DNA of 64,000 bases from the NCBI GenBank assembly GCA_023846275.1, contig CM043875.1:27475470-27539469 (forward strand). Reading direction: 5' to 3'. This DNA is from Vanilla planifolia (lineage: Eukaryota; Streptophyta; Magnoliopsida; Asparagales; Orchidaceae). Below, piece after piece: positions 38,300 to 50,700 of this stretch. The notes under the pieces were generated by a model, which ran no database searches, was not told where the DNA came from, and worked only from the letters and a program-made list of their open reading frames with translations. The stretch's first letter is position 1; each line of letters begins with the position of its first letter. The position numbers and the translations under genes were made by a program.

Positions 38300-39265
38300 A
38301 AGATAGTGTTTTTGAAATGTTTAATGAAGTATTTTGAGTGATTTATATAATCTAATAAAGATTAAATATTTTAGCTGAACTTTTTTTTCGAAAATATTAC
38401 AAAAATCTGGGTTACCCTTTTTTCATGCAAGGCTATTGTTTTAGGTGATGATTATGTAGAAGTCTTTATAATTTGATTATCTACTTGAAAAAATAAATAT
38501 AAGCAAGGCATGAGAGGTATCTAATTAGAATTGTTCTAACACAAGTGTAATTAAATGATTGAATTAAGATTCAAAGGTTTTAAAAGTTATTATAATAAAG
38601 ATTATAAAAGTTATGTAATTGATAACTTGTTATTAAAAAAATTTTATTTTGAAATTATAATATGATGTCAATTGTTTTGAATTCTCAGTTTAAAATAAAA
38701 TAACAAAATAATAATTATATTTGATAAGAAGAAAATAAAAAATTACAAAATAGAATAATAAAAAAAGTGATGTGAATCATAATTCAAATAATAAATATAT
38801 TTTGATAAGCTATTTGTTATGAATTAAATTGTTTGTTTTCGTTCTTGGATCTTCGTTTTTTAATTTTATTTGATATTTTTAATAATTTCTTAATGAAAAT
38901 CTTTTGTGATAACAAATTAGTTATTTTTCAAATTTTTTTTGATAATTTATCTATTAAAAAAATCACTTTATAGAAAAAAAAAATTATAATCATTATACTA
39001 AAAAATTATCAACTAATATAATCATTTTATAACCAAAAGAAATTATAGTCATTAAACTTCTTTAATTTAGTCATTTAATAAAAATCTTATGATTATATAT
39101 TTTTATGCCATATCAAAAATAACTATCATTAAGACTTTTTTTTTATTTAAAACATCGATCTTACATCTTTAAGCCTTATTAACACATATTTCTTTGATCC
39201 AAAATTAGACTTATTTGTAAAAATATATTAGATTTTGAGATATTATTCTTTCTATTTTATTAAAT
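38300..39265. other. AT-rich DNA without a gene
   Basis: Very AT-rich sequence with many A and T runs and stop codons in all frames. Because relic 2 reads toward lower coordinates, its 3' LTR would be expected here, but I could not identify ends. Confidence 0.4.
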
Positions 39266-39269
39266 TTTT

Positions 39270-41645
39270 TTCTTTGAAATTCAAAATTAACTAGGATATT
39301 TACATTTTATATTTTCTTCTATCTTTTTAGTCACATTTTGATTGATTCTACCAATGAATGTTCACCATGAAGATACTTTTATTCCTTGATTGTTTGATTT
39401 TCAAAGAAAAAACTTTCAATAGTTGTTCTTCATAGCTTTAATTAGGTTACACTTCAATAATGATTGGATTAAACTACACTACATGAGATGGATATATGAT
39501 ATACTTCTTGAATACAATTATAAAAGATACATTATGTATTTCAATCATTTGTGATGCTAATCTATATTCAACGTCACCCGCTTCTTTGAAAATTTAGAAA
39601 GATCCTATAAATCTAAGCTTTAATTTTTCAGACTTTTCAAAGCATGTCATAAATTTCAATGGGAGTTATTTTTAGGAATACATGTTCTTCTTGACATTTT
39701 ATTTTTTTTATTTTTAGATTCAAAATACTTCTTCAAACTCTCTTGATTTATTTACATTTTTTCTTTAATCAGTTGAATCTTTTTAGTTCATTAGTAATTA
39801 TCACAAGTCTTAACAAAATTTTTTCTTGAACATACCAACAATTTGAGAAATAAAATTTTGTTTCACATAAGATTTTATATAATATTATTCTAATACTTGA
39901 TTGATAACTATTATTATATATAAATTTAACTATAGACAAATTAGTTTTTCATCCTCTTCCAAAATCCAAATATAGCCTTAACAAATACCTCAAAAGTATT
40001 GATAGTTATTTCTATTTACCCGTTGGTTTCACAATAAAATGGAGTACTAAATTTCAATGTTTTACAAATGCAACATGCACTTGCTTTTAAAAGTGAGATA
40101 CAAAATTTGAGTCTTAATCGAATATTTTCGATTTTGGAATCCCGTGCACTAATAATTTGCTCCATGCATATTTGCATCAATCTTTTAGTTGAATATGCCT
40201 TAGTAATAGATAAAAAAGGGCATATTTGATCAATTTAATAATAAAATTCACATAAATATCTTTCTACTTCTTTTTTATAATAGAAAAAGGCTATAGTAAT
40301 CCACTTAGTCTTGATATTCACCCTTTACTTGTTGACGTATAAGACACTTATTAACAAATTTAATAATATCCATTTTCATTCTTAGCCACCAAAATTTTAT
40401 TTTCATATCTTGATATATTTTATTTCCCTTTGTACAAATTGTATATTTAGAGCAATCAACAATCGTTTTTAGTCAACAACAATTAAAATGCACATTCATG
40501 TCTTATAACACTCCATCTTTGCCCATGAGAAAGTTTATTTCTTAGCACTCCATTAGTTTACCAATAATCTTTTGTAGCTTTATATCCATAATCTATTCTT
40601 CTTTTTGTTTTTCAAGTTAGTCCACAACTATTCTAACTTTAAGAAAATTTATACATTTTTTGTTGATATAGCATTTAAAATGATGTGATCTATTAAACTT
40701 TTGCATGTGCTTCAACTAACCCTAAGATCATCCTATTCTAACTAGTCCTTTGACTTAATGCATGTGTTACAACATTAACATTGTGATGGTAACAGTAAAT
40801 CTTTAAATCAAAGTCTTTAATCAATTCCAGCCAACTTCTTTATCATAGATTTTATTTTTTTGTGAAAAAATATACTTCACATTTTAATGGTTAATGAATA
40901 CCAATCATTTTACCCCATATAGAACGTGCCACAAAATTTTCAATGAAAACATTGTGACAACTAACTCTATATTCTGAATAAGGTATTCTTTTTTGTATAA
41001 TTTTATCTGTCTTGAAGTGTATGCAATTAGCTTTCTACCTTACATTAAAACATAACATAAGCTTTAAAAATATGCATCATTTAAGACTTAAAACTCTTTA
41101 ACATTCACCAATAGTGCAAATATATTTGTAATTATCTTTTTATCTTTGAGAGTTCTAAAAAATCTAATAAAAAAATTCATACTAATAAAAATTTGATCTT
41201 TTGAGTCAATCTAGTCAATGACTGCTATTTTAGAGAATCATTTGACAAAACTTTTGTAATTGGTAGATAAACTCAAGAAACTATATATCTTCATTACATT
41301 TATCAGTCTTGGCTATGAAAAATTTTCCATAACTTTTGTGAATCCATAGAGCAATGATCACATGACTTAAAAATGCTATAGTTTTGAGCCAAAAGTTGCA
41401 ATTGAAACATTTTGCATAAATTGATGATTTCTTAGTTTCTATAATGTCAAATGCATATGTTGAATATATTCATCTTCTTCTTAAGAGTATATCATAATGT
41501 AATGTGTGAATAAAATTATGAATTAATCCAAATATTTATTGAATACTCAGTTTAAAAAATCCATAAAGGTTACAGGGGCATGAGTCAATTAGGATAGTAG
41601 TATTAGAAATTCATTATGCCTATATTTTGTATTAAATACCATGTT
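39270..41645 (-). pseudogene. Relic 2: truncated chromovirus Pol
   Basis: Minus-strand conceptual translation gives, from high to low coordinate: the end of RT (about 41,640-41,210) with APVTFMDFLNRVF, a degraded IDD box and FWLKTIAFLSHV; RNase H remains (about 40,940-40,790) with WLELIKDF; integrase (about 40,230-40,030) with a KYALF..., an IPKSK...DS and a FST..Y block; and a chromodomain end (about 39,390-39,280) with KSIFMVNIHW and a tail resembling the chromovirus C terminus. The Gag, protease and first half of RT are absent: homology stops abruptly near 41,645. Multiple stops and frameshifts show it is dead. Confidence 0.78.
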
Positions 41646-41649
41646 ATTT

Positions 41650-42214
41650 AATATTTCATCATATCATATGCATATATCAAATTATACAAGATGCATTTTT
41701 TATTATCAAACATTAGAGTATTTTATTCCTTTTTCTTTATCTGCTTTTCTTCTTGTAATATTATATAAAGCTTAAATCATATTCATATTTATTTTTAATT
41801 CTCAAGTTTAATTATATTCATTACTCTCTTAGAGTTTAATGAACATCATTATACTTAACCAGCTTCTCACTACCAAATTGTTGTTAGGAGCCATCAGATT
41901 GTTCAATCTCTCATATTGGGTCATCTGATGTACGTCAAAAACTTAGTCTAATGTTCCTTTGATTCCATCAGACCATCTGATAATCCTCATTCATTTAATG
42001 ATCACAACCTAGGTTTCAAACCCCTCTATTAGATCATTTATCATCTCCATCAAACTATCCAATAAAGCATATGATGGTTGTTTGACTATCTAATGAAAGT
42101 CTAACATAATTATTCTTCTTCTACAGAGCTCCAATGGACCATTTGATCACTCAATTTAATCATCCAATAAAGAAGTGATGAGTTTTGTTTTGCAGGACTA
42201 CAACACTTATGACC
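41650..42214. repeat. Palindrome-rich repeat (ATCAGA..TCTGAT)
   Basis: From about 41,885 to 42,170 the motifs CATCAGAT, CATCTGATG, ATCAGACCATCTGAT (41,967-41,981, arms ATCAGA/TCTGAT) and related TGATCA/ATCATC words recur every 20-40 bases. It lies at the break point of relic 2 and may be LTR sequence. No gene is seen. Confidence 0.5.
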
Positions 42215-42480
42215 AAAGAAAATTTTGAATAAATATTGGGTGATGTCTCAAGAGAATAATAAATAGATAAGGAGTAGCTCATCGTAGGCTTCAATTGGAT
42301 GGCACAAGAAAGAGTTTTCCCACTTTAGCTGTTAAGGAATTAATTTTAGTGTTTATAGGAGATTTCATAATTTTAAGATAACAAACTTCTTTTTGAAGAT
42401 AAAACTCCTTTGGGTCAAAATAGAGGGACTAAATGAGACAATAACTTGATATATTGAGATTAGAATATCACAATGACCAA
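42215..42480 (+). repeat. Fragment of the copy A/B repeat family
   Basis: It aligns collinearly with 11,815-12,080 of copy A and 29,365-29,570 of copy B. Shared landmarks are 'aattttgaataaat/aattttg', 'gggtgatgtctcaagaga', 'tttagctgttaagg', 'gatttcataattttaagat' and 'gaagataaaact'. It proves that the A/B repeat is dispersed and not just a local tandem duplication. Confidence 0.6.
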
Positions 42481-44054
42481 CATTGTTTTCCATAAAATTT
42501 AAAAGAAATTTAAATCAAAATTACAAAAAAAACCTATATTATCCTTTCCTCTAGTTCATACACCCTTCAGATGCATAATTTACTTTCCAAAATTCTAAAG
42601 GAAAAACAAATTATAAACCAAGGGAAAAAATTTACCTTTATTTAGAAATGTAGATTTTCTTGGGTATTCTCTTTCCTAGATCAAGTGCTCTCCCATAATT
42701 TTTTTCTATGCGTGCATAAATCCTTTCTTAGAGTTGTAGATAGCCCTAAGTCACTAAACTCCTCTTAGTTCTCCCTCTTAGCACTTAATTGACTCACTAA
42801 TCTCATATTTTTATTAACTAAGAATGAATAAGAATTTAATATATATCCTTTATTATTGATTTTAAAATTCTTATTAATATATAAAACTCCAGTACTTTAT
42901 TAAATCATAGATTTAAGTTCAATTTCATGAATAAAGTTTCAATAGATTTTCATATTTTTTCTATAGTATTGTATAACTTCCTTCTTTATTTAGGGTTTGT
43001 ATGCATACTACGTTCATTATGATCTTTTTTTACCAAAATATATCTCACATATAATGGAAATTCACGTATTTATGAAAATTAAAATCTAAATATAATGCTT
43101 GCATACCAAAATTTTGAGAATATTATGCACTTGTCATATATTTATCAATTTTTACGTGATTCATCTTCAACCACATCTTATTATAGAAGTTACATCTTTA
43201 ATATCATAATGTCATGACCCAACCTATTATGTTAAAATATTATCTATCTTTGGCTAATATGAAATAATTAAAAGGGTATATCTCAGCATAATAAACTAAG
43301 TCATGGTACAAGTGGATAAGTTAGCACATAATTCAATACAAAAAATGGGCTAAACTATTAAGTGCTATTGACACAATTTGATTTATTTGTCATAGATGCT
43401 TAGAATAAATGTTGCAAAGCCTTTGACTTTATCTTGCCACCCAAAAATATAAGGAAGACCCCTATTTCTAATTGGTCCTTGTTTGATAATATGATACGAT
43501 AAAATGATAATGTAGTATGATTTAAACAAACCTTTAGCATATACAAACTTAATTGTTTTTAGCCAAAAGAACCATTATCCCACTAGCATATCCTTGGGTT
43601 ATTTATTTTTTTTAAAAGGGCACATGTTGTATACTTTGATACGATAATCACAAAATAAAGGCTAAGTGTTTACTAATGTCTTGTCAAGTTTAGTATTGTT
43701 TCAGTTAAATTTTATGGAGTATTCTAGTAGTCTGGATTTGTTGAAGTAAGGACGTAGCATAAATAGTGAATGTAATTTGATAGCTCAGCTCACTAACTTT
43801 GGAGCTATAGGCAACAGTCTTTGTGGAATAGATAATCCACAAAAAACTTCATTTTTAAATTTTGAAGATTAGCATATTAAACTTTTAAATTATTCGTAAT
43901 TATGGCACATAGGACTATTATCATTCATGCATATGTGAATTTGGTTCAAGTTATATTTTATTTTAAGATATTTGAGTTTTTGAAAAACTTATAAATATTC
44001 AAAAACTTTTTATATAAAAAATTTATTATTATGAAAAAAATTTGTTTTGCCTTA
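42481..44054. other. Intergenic AT-rich DNA
   Basis: No gene seen. TGTCATGACCCAACC at about 43,206 resembles the 5' end of a gypsy LTR, but no matching end was found. Confidence 0.4.
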
Positions 44055-44860
44055 ACACCACTACACCCCATTGTTAAGCCCAAAGGGCTCGGGTCAACTG
44101 GCCCATAATACTGGGGGTCATAAGCCTTGGGGACTCAAAGGCTAAGAACATAATCGAAACTAAGACGTGTCAAGCTTGAATATTGGGGTCAAGTCAAGGT
44201 TACTGTTTCAGTCTTTGGGTCAATTGATTCAAAGCATTTCTTTTGAATCGACTTAAGAGAAAAAGTCAGAACATACTCGATAATTAGTTTATGTAAATCG
44301 AGTTAATTCGGACACGTAGGTCAGCACTCGAGATATAAGTAATGACTTCTTAAGAACATCAACAGGTAGCAAATCTCATTAGGCTAATTATAATGCACAA
44401 TGGATGTATTATAAGCACATAACACTTAAGTTATTTTGCAATCTGGAACTAAACAAATGGTATTACAAAACTTGTGATTTCTACATCAATTGATCACATG
44501 TTTTTGCAATCAAATGATCCAAATTGCACCTGCATTTATGAATAGTTAACTTTCGTCAATTGTTCATTTGAAATGGTTGATCAATATCTAATGATCATTA
44601 CCATCCATCTGGCTTTCAAATTCAACGCTCCAAATCTTATCCCATTGTGATTAGATCTGAATCCTTTATCATTTAATCCAATATGATGGTTAATACTTGT
44701 TCGCTTAAACAAACGACAGCTATATCATCTTCTCCATCAGTAACGATTAGTTTTATGAAAAGTAGATTCTAACCATTAAGGGAGTTATTTTTGGAGTTTT
44801 TTATTTCAAACATAAAAATAGAATTCATTTACCAAACATTTAAACTATTGAATCAAACTT
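44055..44860 (+). repeat. LTR fragment related to the solo LTR in relic 4
   Basis: Collinear with about 60,340-61,150. Both have a GC-richer stretch with '(g)ggctcgggtcaactggccc'-like wording, then a 'gaatcctttat..aatc' block and 'gttt(g)c..aaacaacag'. Orientation is the same. This shows the 59,877-62,069 element is a multi-copy family. Confidence 0.55.
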
Positions 44861-45665
44861 GAAAACTTTCATACGAGTCCAAGTGAAGTTCAAACTATGA
44901 GCAACAAATTTCTATGCAATTGTGGGAGTTGTAGATTTTCGTCTACCTTTATTTCTCCTACTTCTATTCATAATCACTTTTATATTTTCTAATAACATGT
45001 ACTTCTTTCATTAGTAGTGTCACTCTTGTTTAAAAAATTAAAGGTGTTGGGATTTTTGTAAGCTAAAATTATAAAGTTTTAAATTTTTTTCATATAACCT
45101 AATTTTTTCTAATTTTGATGTCTCATTAGAATACTGGTGTGTATTTGGTTTATTGCTACTAATTTTGACAATAAGACATAAATTTGGCGACCATATTTAT
45201 AAAATGATAAATGTTGGCTAACAGCATATAGTTATTGTTATTATTAGATATAGAAGATAATAACCAAAAGAAAAATAAACTTTATAAACATGAAAAATAT
45301 TAAAAATCAAGAATAAAAATTAAAAGAAAATGAATAAATAATATTCATATTTCAAAATAGATTATGTATTTGTATTGATTTATTGTATTATTTTTTTTAT
45401 TTTCTAAGATTTTAATAATCTCACTTGTCTATTTATGATTAATATCTTATTTGTATTTTTTTTATTAATGATAAATTAGGTAATATCTTGACACATTTTT
45501 CTATTATTTTGATCATAAGGGTTATAAATTATCTTAGAAAATTAAAAAAATTAACCTATGACATTTTGTAAATATTAAATTGAAATTAGTATTTGCTATA
45601 AAAAATCTATTATCAAAAAAGACAACATAAGGACACTTATCTAGAAATTTAGCTAACACCTAAAA
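44861..45665. other. AT-rich intergenic DNA
   Basis: No gene or clear repeat seen. Base composition rises sharply in GC only at about 45,685. Confidence 0.5.
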
Positions 45666-45669
45666 ATGT

Positions 45670-45921
45670 CTTTCAAGACAAAATCCACCTGTGGCAGAGG
45701 CAACAAGTGAGAAGAGGTTTGCCTGGGGAGGCAGCAAGGCGGGAAGGCAAGAATCATCAATCGAGTCTAGAGAGGTGACCTTCAATGATAATTCACTGGC
45801 ATTTGGGATGCTAACAATAGACCGGCATGGTGGACAGAAGGGCGGGCTCCGCTGGAGTTTTGACAAGTGGTGGACGAATTGGGTTAATGCCGTTGTAGTT
45901 AATGAAGTGCAACTGCTGTAG
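45670..45921 (+). pseudogene. Orphan 3' coding exon, product not recognised
   Basis: A GC-richer open frame reads from a stop near 45,661 through NPPVAEATSEKRFAWGG and ends FDKWWTNWVNAVVVNEVQLL before TAG at 45,919-45,921. The composition and the tryptophan-rich ending look like real protein, but the frame has no good ATG and no upstream exon was found within the preceding repeat DNA. CTGTGGCAG at about 45,690-45,698 could be a splice acceptor. I do not recognise the family. It could be the last exon of a gene whose 5' part is lost or far away, or a 5'-truncated retrocopy: an ATTAAA (46,270-46,275) and a 29-base A run (46,295-46,323) follow. Confidence 0.45.
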
Positions 45922-46292
45922 CACTGTTGTGATAAGTTTCAGAAATAATCTTGTAGATAGCTTTTTGCACGCATGTAAAATGGTCATTTTATTTAATTTT
46001 TTTTTTTTTTACATTTAATTAGACCAATACTAAAGGAATGTCAAACAGATGTTACTAGAAAATGTAGAAATTATATCAAACAATATTTTTAATTTAGTCG
46101 TAATATTTTTTAATAATTCTTGCTAAATAGTTCTCTTGGCTTTTGCACTAATTTGGTGTTGTAAACTATTATTTACCACACTAGAAATTTAATTTTTAAT
46201 TTATATTTTTATCCTATCCCTCGCTCCATCCCGTGACTTGGATTTATCGCCGTAACAAAGAAGCAGTTCATTAAAGAAACACTCAAAAAGGG

Positions 46293-46294
<2 letters not shown>

Positions 46295-46323
<29 letters not shown>
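46295..46323. repeat. A29 homopolymer
   Basis: Twenty-nine consecutive A on the plus strand, 20 bases after ATTAAA. It also lies 56 bases downstream of the protease gene end (as a T run on the coding strand). It could be the tail of a retrocopy or a simple homopolymer. Confidence 0.9.
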
Positions 46324-46326
<3 letters not shown>

Positions 46327-46378
46327 AGAAAGGACAGGTTAATTTCTAATGAAAAGAATTCATTTCAATTGCATTCAC

Positions 46379-48617
46379 TCAAGGGAATAATGTTCCAGTT
46401 GCGCAATTGGAAGGATGAAATCCCAACCGTTGATTCTCCAGATCGAATTCCCAAATGTGCTCCTGCTGCATGATATTACCAATTATGGAAACACCAGGCC
46501 ACGGCGTCGATGTGAACCCGAGGCACTTCACCCCGTCGGCCACGTCGATAAGATAACTCTTGACCGGAGGCGATAGTCGGGCACCGCCAACGAAGTGCAC
46601 CTCGAAGCTCGGCACGCAGGTGGCAGCTGCCTTCGGGGAGCTCCAGTTGTAGCAATAATCGAACGGATCTACCTGAACGCGAGGCACCTCCGCGAGGCGG
46701 TGGGATAGGGCGTTGACCACCAAGCCGTACGCCGGGTCGGCGAGAACGGTGAGGGTACTGCCGGAGTCAACGATGACGCCGCCACCGCGTCTATAGTTCC
46801 AGACGCTGGGAGGGATGCGGAGCACCTCGCCGGCAACGGAGATGCCAGCGACGGCGACGTAATAGAAGGGCTGCAGGAAGGGGTCCAAGATGAGGGGGGC
46901 GGAAGGGTGGGGCGGGAGGAAAGGGTTGGGGCCGAAGGTAAGGTAGCCAGTGGCGTTGCGGGGGCTGAGATGGTCAACGAGGCAATAGGAGAAGCGTTGG
47001 CCGAAGCGGGCGGTGGCGCGGGAGACGAATGTGTTTGGACCGTGGCCGAGGGCGAGGACACCGTCTGATGATACGAAGCTGGATCCAACGGCGGAGGACG
47101 TGCAACCAACTACGAGACCTTTCAGCTTCATACGCCTTCGGTTGGGGAACTCAACAGTCGCCGATTCGTTCGCGAAGAATCCCTGCGCAGACGATCCCTG
47201 GGCGTACCTGCGGTGGCACAATCACGATGACGATCCCTGAGACGGCATTAAAATTTTGAAACTACACCTAATTTTTTAATTTAAATAAAAAACGTACATA
47301 ATAATCCTAACTATATTTCAACCTTAATATAAAGAAGAATTTACTAATTTCGAATTAATTGGCATACTTATCAGCAATTAATAAAAAAATTATCCAACAA
47401 CAATTTATTTTCATTTTTCCCAATTTCACTGTGAATAAAGCTTCCAATGGATGAATAGGAATTGGCCAAAAACATCCGTTTCCATTGCCTACGTGGCAGG
47501 ATGTGGTTGGAAAAGATTCCGAGTGTGCTGTAAGTCAGACAGCAAGGATGGCCACGGCAAGCTCGGGAAATGTAAGCAATATAATAAAGCGAATGCAACC
47601 ACTCCCATAAGACAAGCAGAAAGGTCCAATACTTGCGTAATTTTGTGAAAAAACCGAAAGATTTTGCAAGAATACCTTCGAGAAAAAGCAATTTGCAAAA
47701 GTTCTAATATTTAAAAAATTAAAACTTCCAACTTTTATGAGAAGCATAAAATTATTATGATGAACTGCAACACTGTTGCACCCATGTGGGGCAGCTTGGC
47801 GGGAGCGCTAACGGCACAGTACCGTGTGGCCGAAACTGAGGATGGGCCACAGGGATCGATCGAATCCTAAGTGGCGGGCTATCAAATTATTTTGCATTTC
47901 TAAAGTCTGAAAATTTTCCAAATAAATGTTGAGTAAATCCGGAAACGAAAATAAACGGAGCAGAGAAACGGCGGGTTAAACTTACTCGTAATCGTAAGTG
48001 CAGGGGCTGGTTGCTTTCGGACACGTCGTTAACGCGAACGGTAACTCCGTCTGGCACGACATCGAGGAGCAGGAGATTGGGTGGAACGATCTCGACAGAT
48101 CCGCTTCGAAGATCCTTTTCGCCCGCCGGCGGCGACTCCTCTGCCCATTTTTTCGTCCGTCCTTAACTGCGGACATCAGATCGGTCGTGCCGCGGTACCG
48201 GCACGTGACCCACGTGAGGTCGCTGCCAGTATCGGGAACGAGAAGGAATGGCTGCGCCGGCGTGCCGAGGCGGACCCTCACGAAGTACTGCCCCGTTCCC
48301 GTATAGGCCCCCGACCACACCGGCATTTCGATCGTGGACTCCAACGACGGCAGAGGGACATCCACCTCATTCGCCTTTCGCCGGCGGCCGATTACGCCGG
48401 CGATCATCCGCTGCCTCAACCCATCGCCATGGATTGCTGTTCGAAGGCGTTCGAGGCGCGAGGCGTTGGAGTGCTCGATACGGCGGTGGAGGGTGAGGAT
48501 GTTGGACTCGGCGGCGTTTACAGATTCCTGTGTCGCCGTGGAGAGGAGGAAGAGGAGCAGCGGAAGCCAGCTCATCGAGAGTAAGCCCGATGAAATGGAA
48601 GTCGATAAAAAAACCAC
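46379..48617 (-). CDS. A1-family aspartic protease (nepenthesin/NANA-like)
   Basis: Two exons: 48,617-47,986 and 47,207-46,379, with a 778-bp intron bounded by GTAAGT and CACCGCAG. The split codon restores the family-typical DYEYAQGSSAQGFF junction. The 486-aa product starts with a hydrophobic secretion or transit signal (LLSMSWLPLLLFLLSTATQ); Met15 (48,573-48,575) would give a tighter signal peptide. Catalytic motifs are DTGSD (D129) and DSGST (D358). The Cys-rich insert after the first motif (CRYR...CSSMSC...CPKATSPC) and the C-terminal SIIGNIMQQEHIWEFDL block are those of plant nepenthesin-type enzymes, closest in my memory to NANA-like proteins. An unusual basic run (RSRRRRAKR) lies in the insert. 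Such proteases act in the apoplast, endomembranes or chloroplast; substrates are unknown. High GC contrasts with the flanks. Probably functional. Confidence 0.92.
47208..47985 (-). other. Intron of the aspartic protease gene
   Basis: GT-AG intron. Parts (47,500-47,570 and 47,760-47,880) are GC-rich compared with intergenic DNA, and a 106-codon minus-strand ORF (47,691-47,371) crosses it. That ORF has no recognisable domain and is probably chance. Confidence 0.75.
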
Positions 48618-48708
48618 CGTCTCCCTCTCCCCACCTACTCTCTCTCTCTCTTGAAAGCTAGCAAATGTCCATTTTAGGAGCTCGTGGTATGGGCTTCAGT
48701 TGGGCTCC

Positions 48709-48716
48709 ATATTTAT
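48709..48716 (-). promoter_or_regulatory. TATA box of the protease gene
   Basis: On the minus strand ATAAATAT lies about 92 bases before the start codon. Between it and the ATG is a GA repeat (about 48,640-48,653), common in plant 5' leaders. Confidence 0.55.
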
Positions 48717-48779
48717 CTGTTGGTTGGTTGTCATTGGGCAACGGACGCGTTTTTTTTTTTTTTTTATTCCTTTATTTCT

Positions 48780-50700
48780 CGAGGATTTAACGAAAGAGCC
48801 CATCCCAGCACACTTTGTACCTCATAATTAACATCCTTCTCTTTTGCACTCTTATTTTTAATTTGCTTTGCCGAAATAAAAATTGTCCATAAAAAAAAAG
48901 AAGACGGCTCGAACATGTAACGAGTGCAAGGAAAGCTCCAATCCCACGATATTAAACGGTAAAGATATGTATCCTGCTTAGGTTTAACGACGAAAACGGA
49001 AAATTTGTCTTCAGTTCGACGGTGCAAATGGGGAAAATATATGAAAAATAATTGATTTATCAATTATTTCTTATATAGTAGCAGTTTTATTCTTGTAAGA
49101 AATTGAAAATAATGCTCGAACAACGTTATGCTCCTCTAACGGCGTCAAAGTGAACCGTTACTTGCTACTTATCCTACCCGAGAGTTGACCACTTTCCATG
49201 AAGTCAGATGGACAGCTGGCGATCAGATGGCGGGGCCTTAATTTATTTGGTGGGCCAGCCCACGTTGCTCGGACATGGGGGCGGTGGATCGACCACATGA
49301 TGCGGAGTTAACGGTTGGGATGTCTCGCATATTCTGGGGGAGTTGGTAATTTGGCGCGCAGTCATCCCCGCATGTCGTGGGGGAGAACGTGCGGATGCGA
49401 ACGAGGCCGAATGTGGGAGTCCCGGAATGATGCTGGCTTTACATTTCGAACTGGAATGCGAGACATCCTCAGCGTTCGTTCGTTTTAAATATGAGAATGC
49501 CGAACAGCTATTTTGGATAATGATCGGATTATGAGGTAAACACATTTGAGAGTAGTTAATTTCTTAGTCTAAACACAATGAGTTCGATGATATTAGAAAA
49601 TATTGTTAAAAAAATAATAAACTTTGAGATATTATTATTAAATATAATATTTAAAATAAAATATATGAATAAATTGACAAGTCTATTATGCTTTCCATAT
49701 AGTTTTCAATGAGTTATGTTGGGAACCTCAAGATAGTTCTCTTATCTCTAAATCATTTTTTGATCAACTTTGTTGTCAAAAAAAACATTTTTAATAATAA
49801 TATAAATTTAAGATAAAACAACACATTGGAGATAAATATTTTTTTTCATATAAGACTTCATAAGAAATCTTTCCAATACTAACATGGGACCTATTATTAT
49901 ATGTAAACTTTATTAAAGATAGTGATATTTCCAATCACTAATATAGCACACAAGGTCACATCAACTCTTCAAGTGTTTGATTGTCCTTTATGACATCCCC
50001 TTATTTTTATCTCCCAAATTTTCTCAATTTTTGAAACCACACCATATATTCTTTTACCTTTATCTTTTGCTTCATTTGAAAACCATGTAATTGTTTCTTA
50101 CATTTTCTTAAACATTAATGAAAGCATTTAAAAATAAATTGTAGAAGCAATATACAATTAAATGTTATGTAACTATTTGAAATATCAACTTTAACATATT
50201 TCTTTTATAATTGCATATTTCATACAACATAAATGGATAGAAATTCTTTTACATAACATTTTTATTATAATAAAATAAAAATAAAAATCACACATATAAT
50301 AATAAATATAGTATTTTCCATTCATCATGAGATAGACCTTACTCTATCTCATTAGCCAAATGAAATGTATCATCTTAATCTAAAAATGTTATGTTAAAAT
50401 AAACATGACCTAATTAACACTAGCTTATTTGCAAAATAAGTACATATATATAAAAACATATAACATTTGGTTAATTGAATACATGGGTCATATCAAATGT
50501 AATAATATCAAAATATATAAGGGAAACAAAATGTAAAGTAACTTTTCATGTAGAAGTTTTATAACTTTTTTCCCTTTATTAACATGATAATTTTACTTAT
50601 TTTTATGATCTTTTATACTTATTCTTACATCTCTTTATATTCTTGGCATTTCAAATATCTCAAATAATTATTTCCTTTCATGTTGATGCATTTTCACCTT
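48780..50700. other. Protease upstream region and AT-rich spacer
   Basis: 48,780-49,550 is GC-richer single-copy-like DNA with GGGCC/GGCCC-type words (near 49,250), a plausible distal promoter. Its short ORFs have no domain signature. 49,560-50,700 is AT-rich with no gene; near 49,680-49,760 there is LTR-like wording (GAGTTATGTTGGGAACCTCA). Confidence 0.45.

Noticed and set aside
46669-47259. Overlapping 75-146-aa frames across protease exon 2
   Set aside because: High-GC alternative frames of the real exon; the Pro/Ser/Ala-rich one is typical of such shadows.
47998-48654. Plus-strand ORFs of up to 167 aa opposite protease exon 1
   Set aside because: They are antisense to an exon with clear catalytic motifs and have no family signature.
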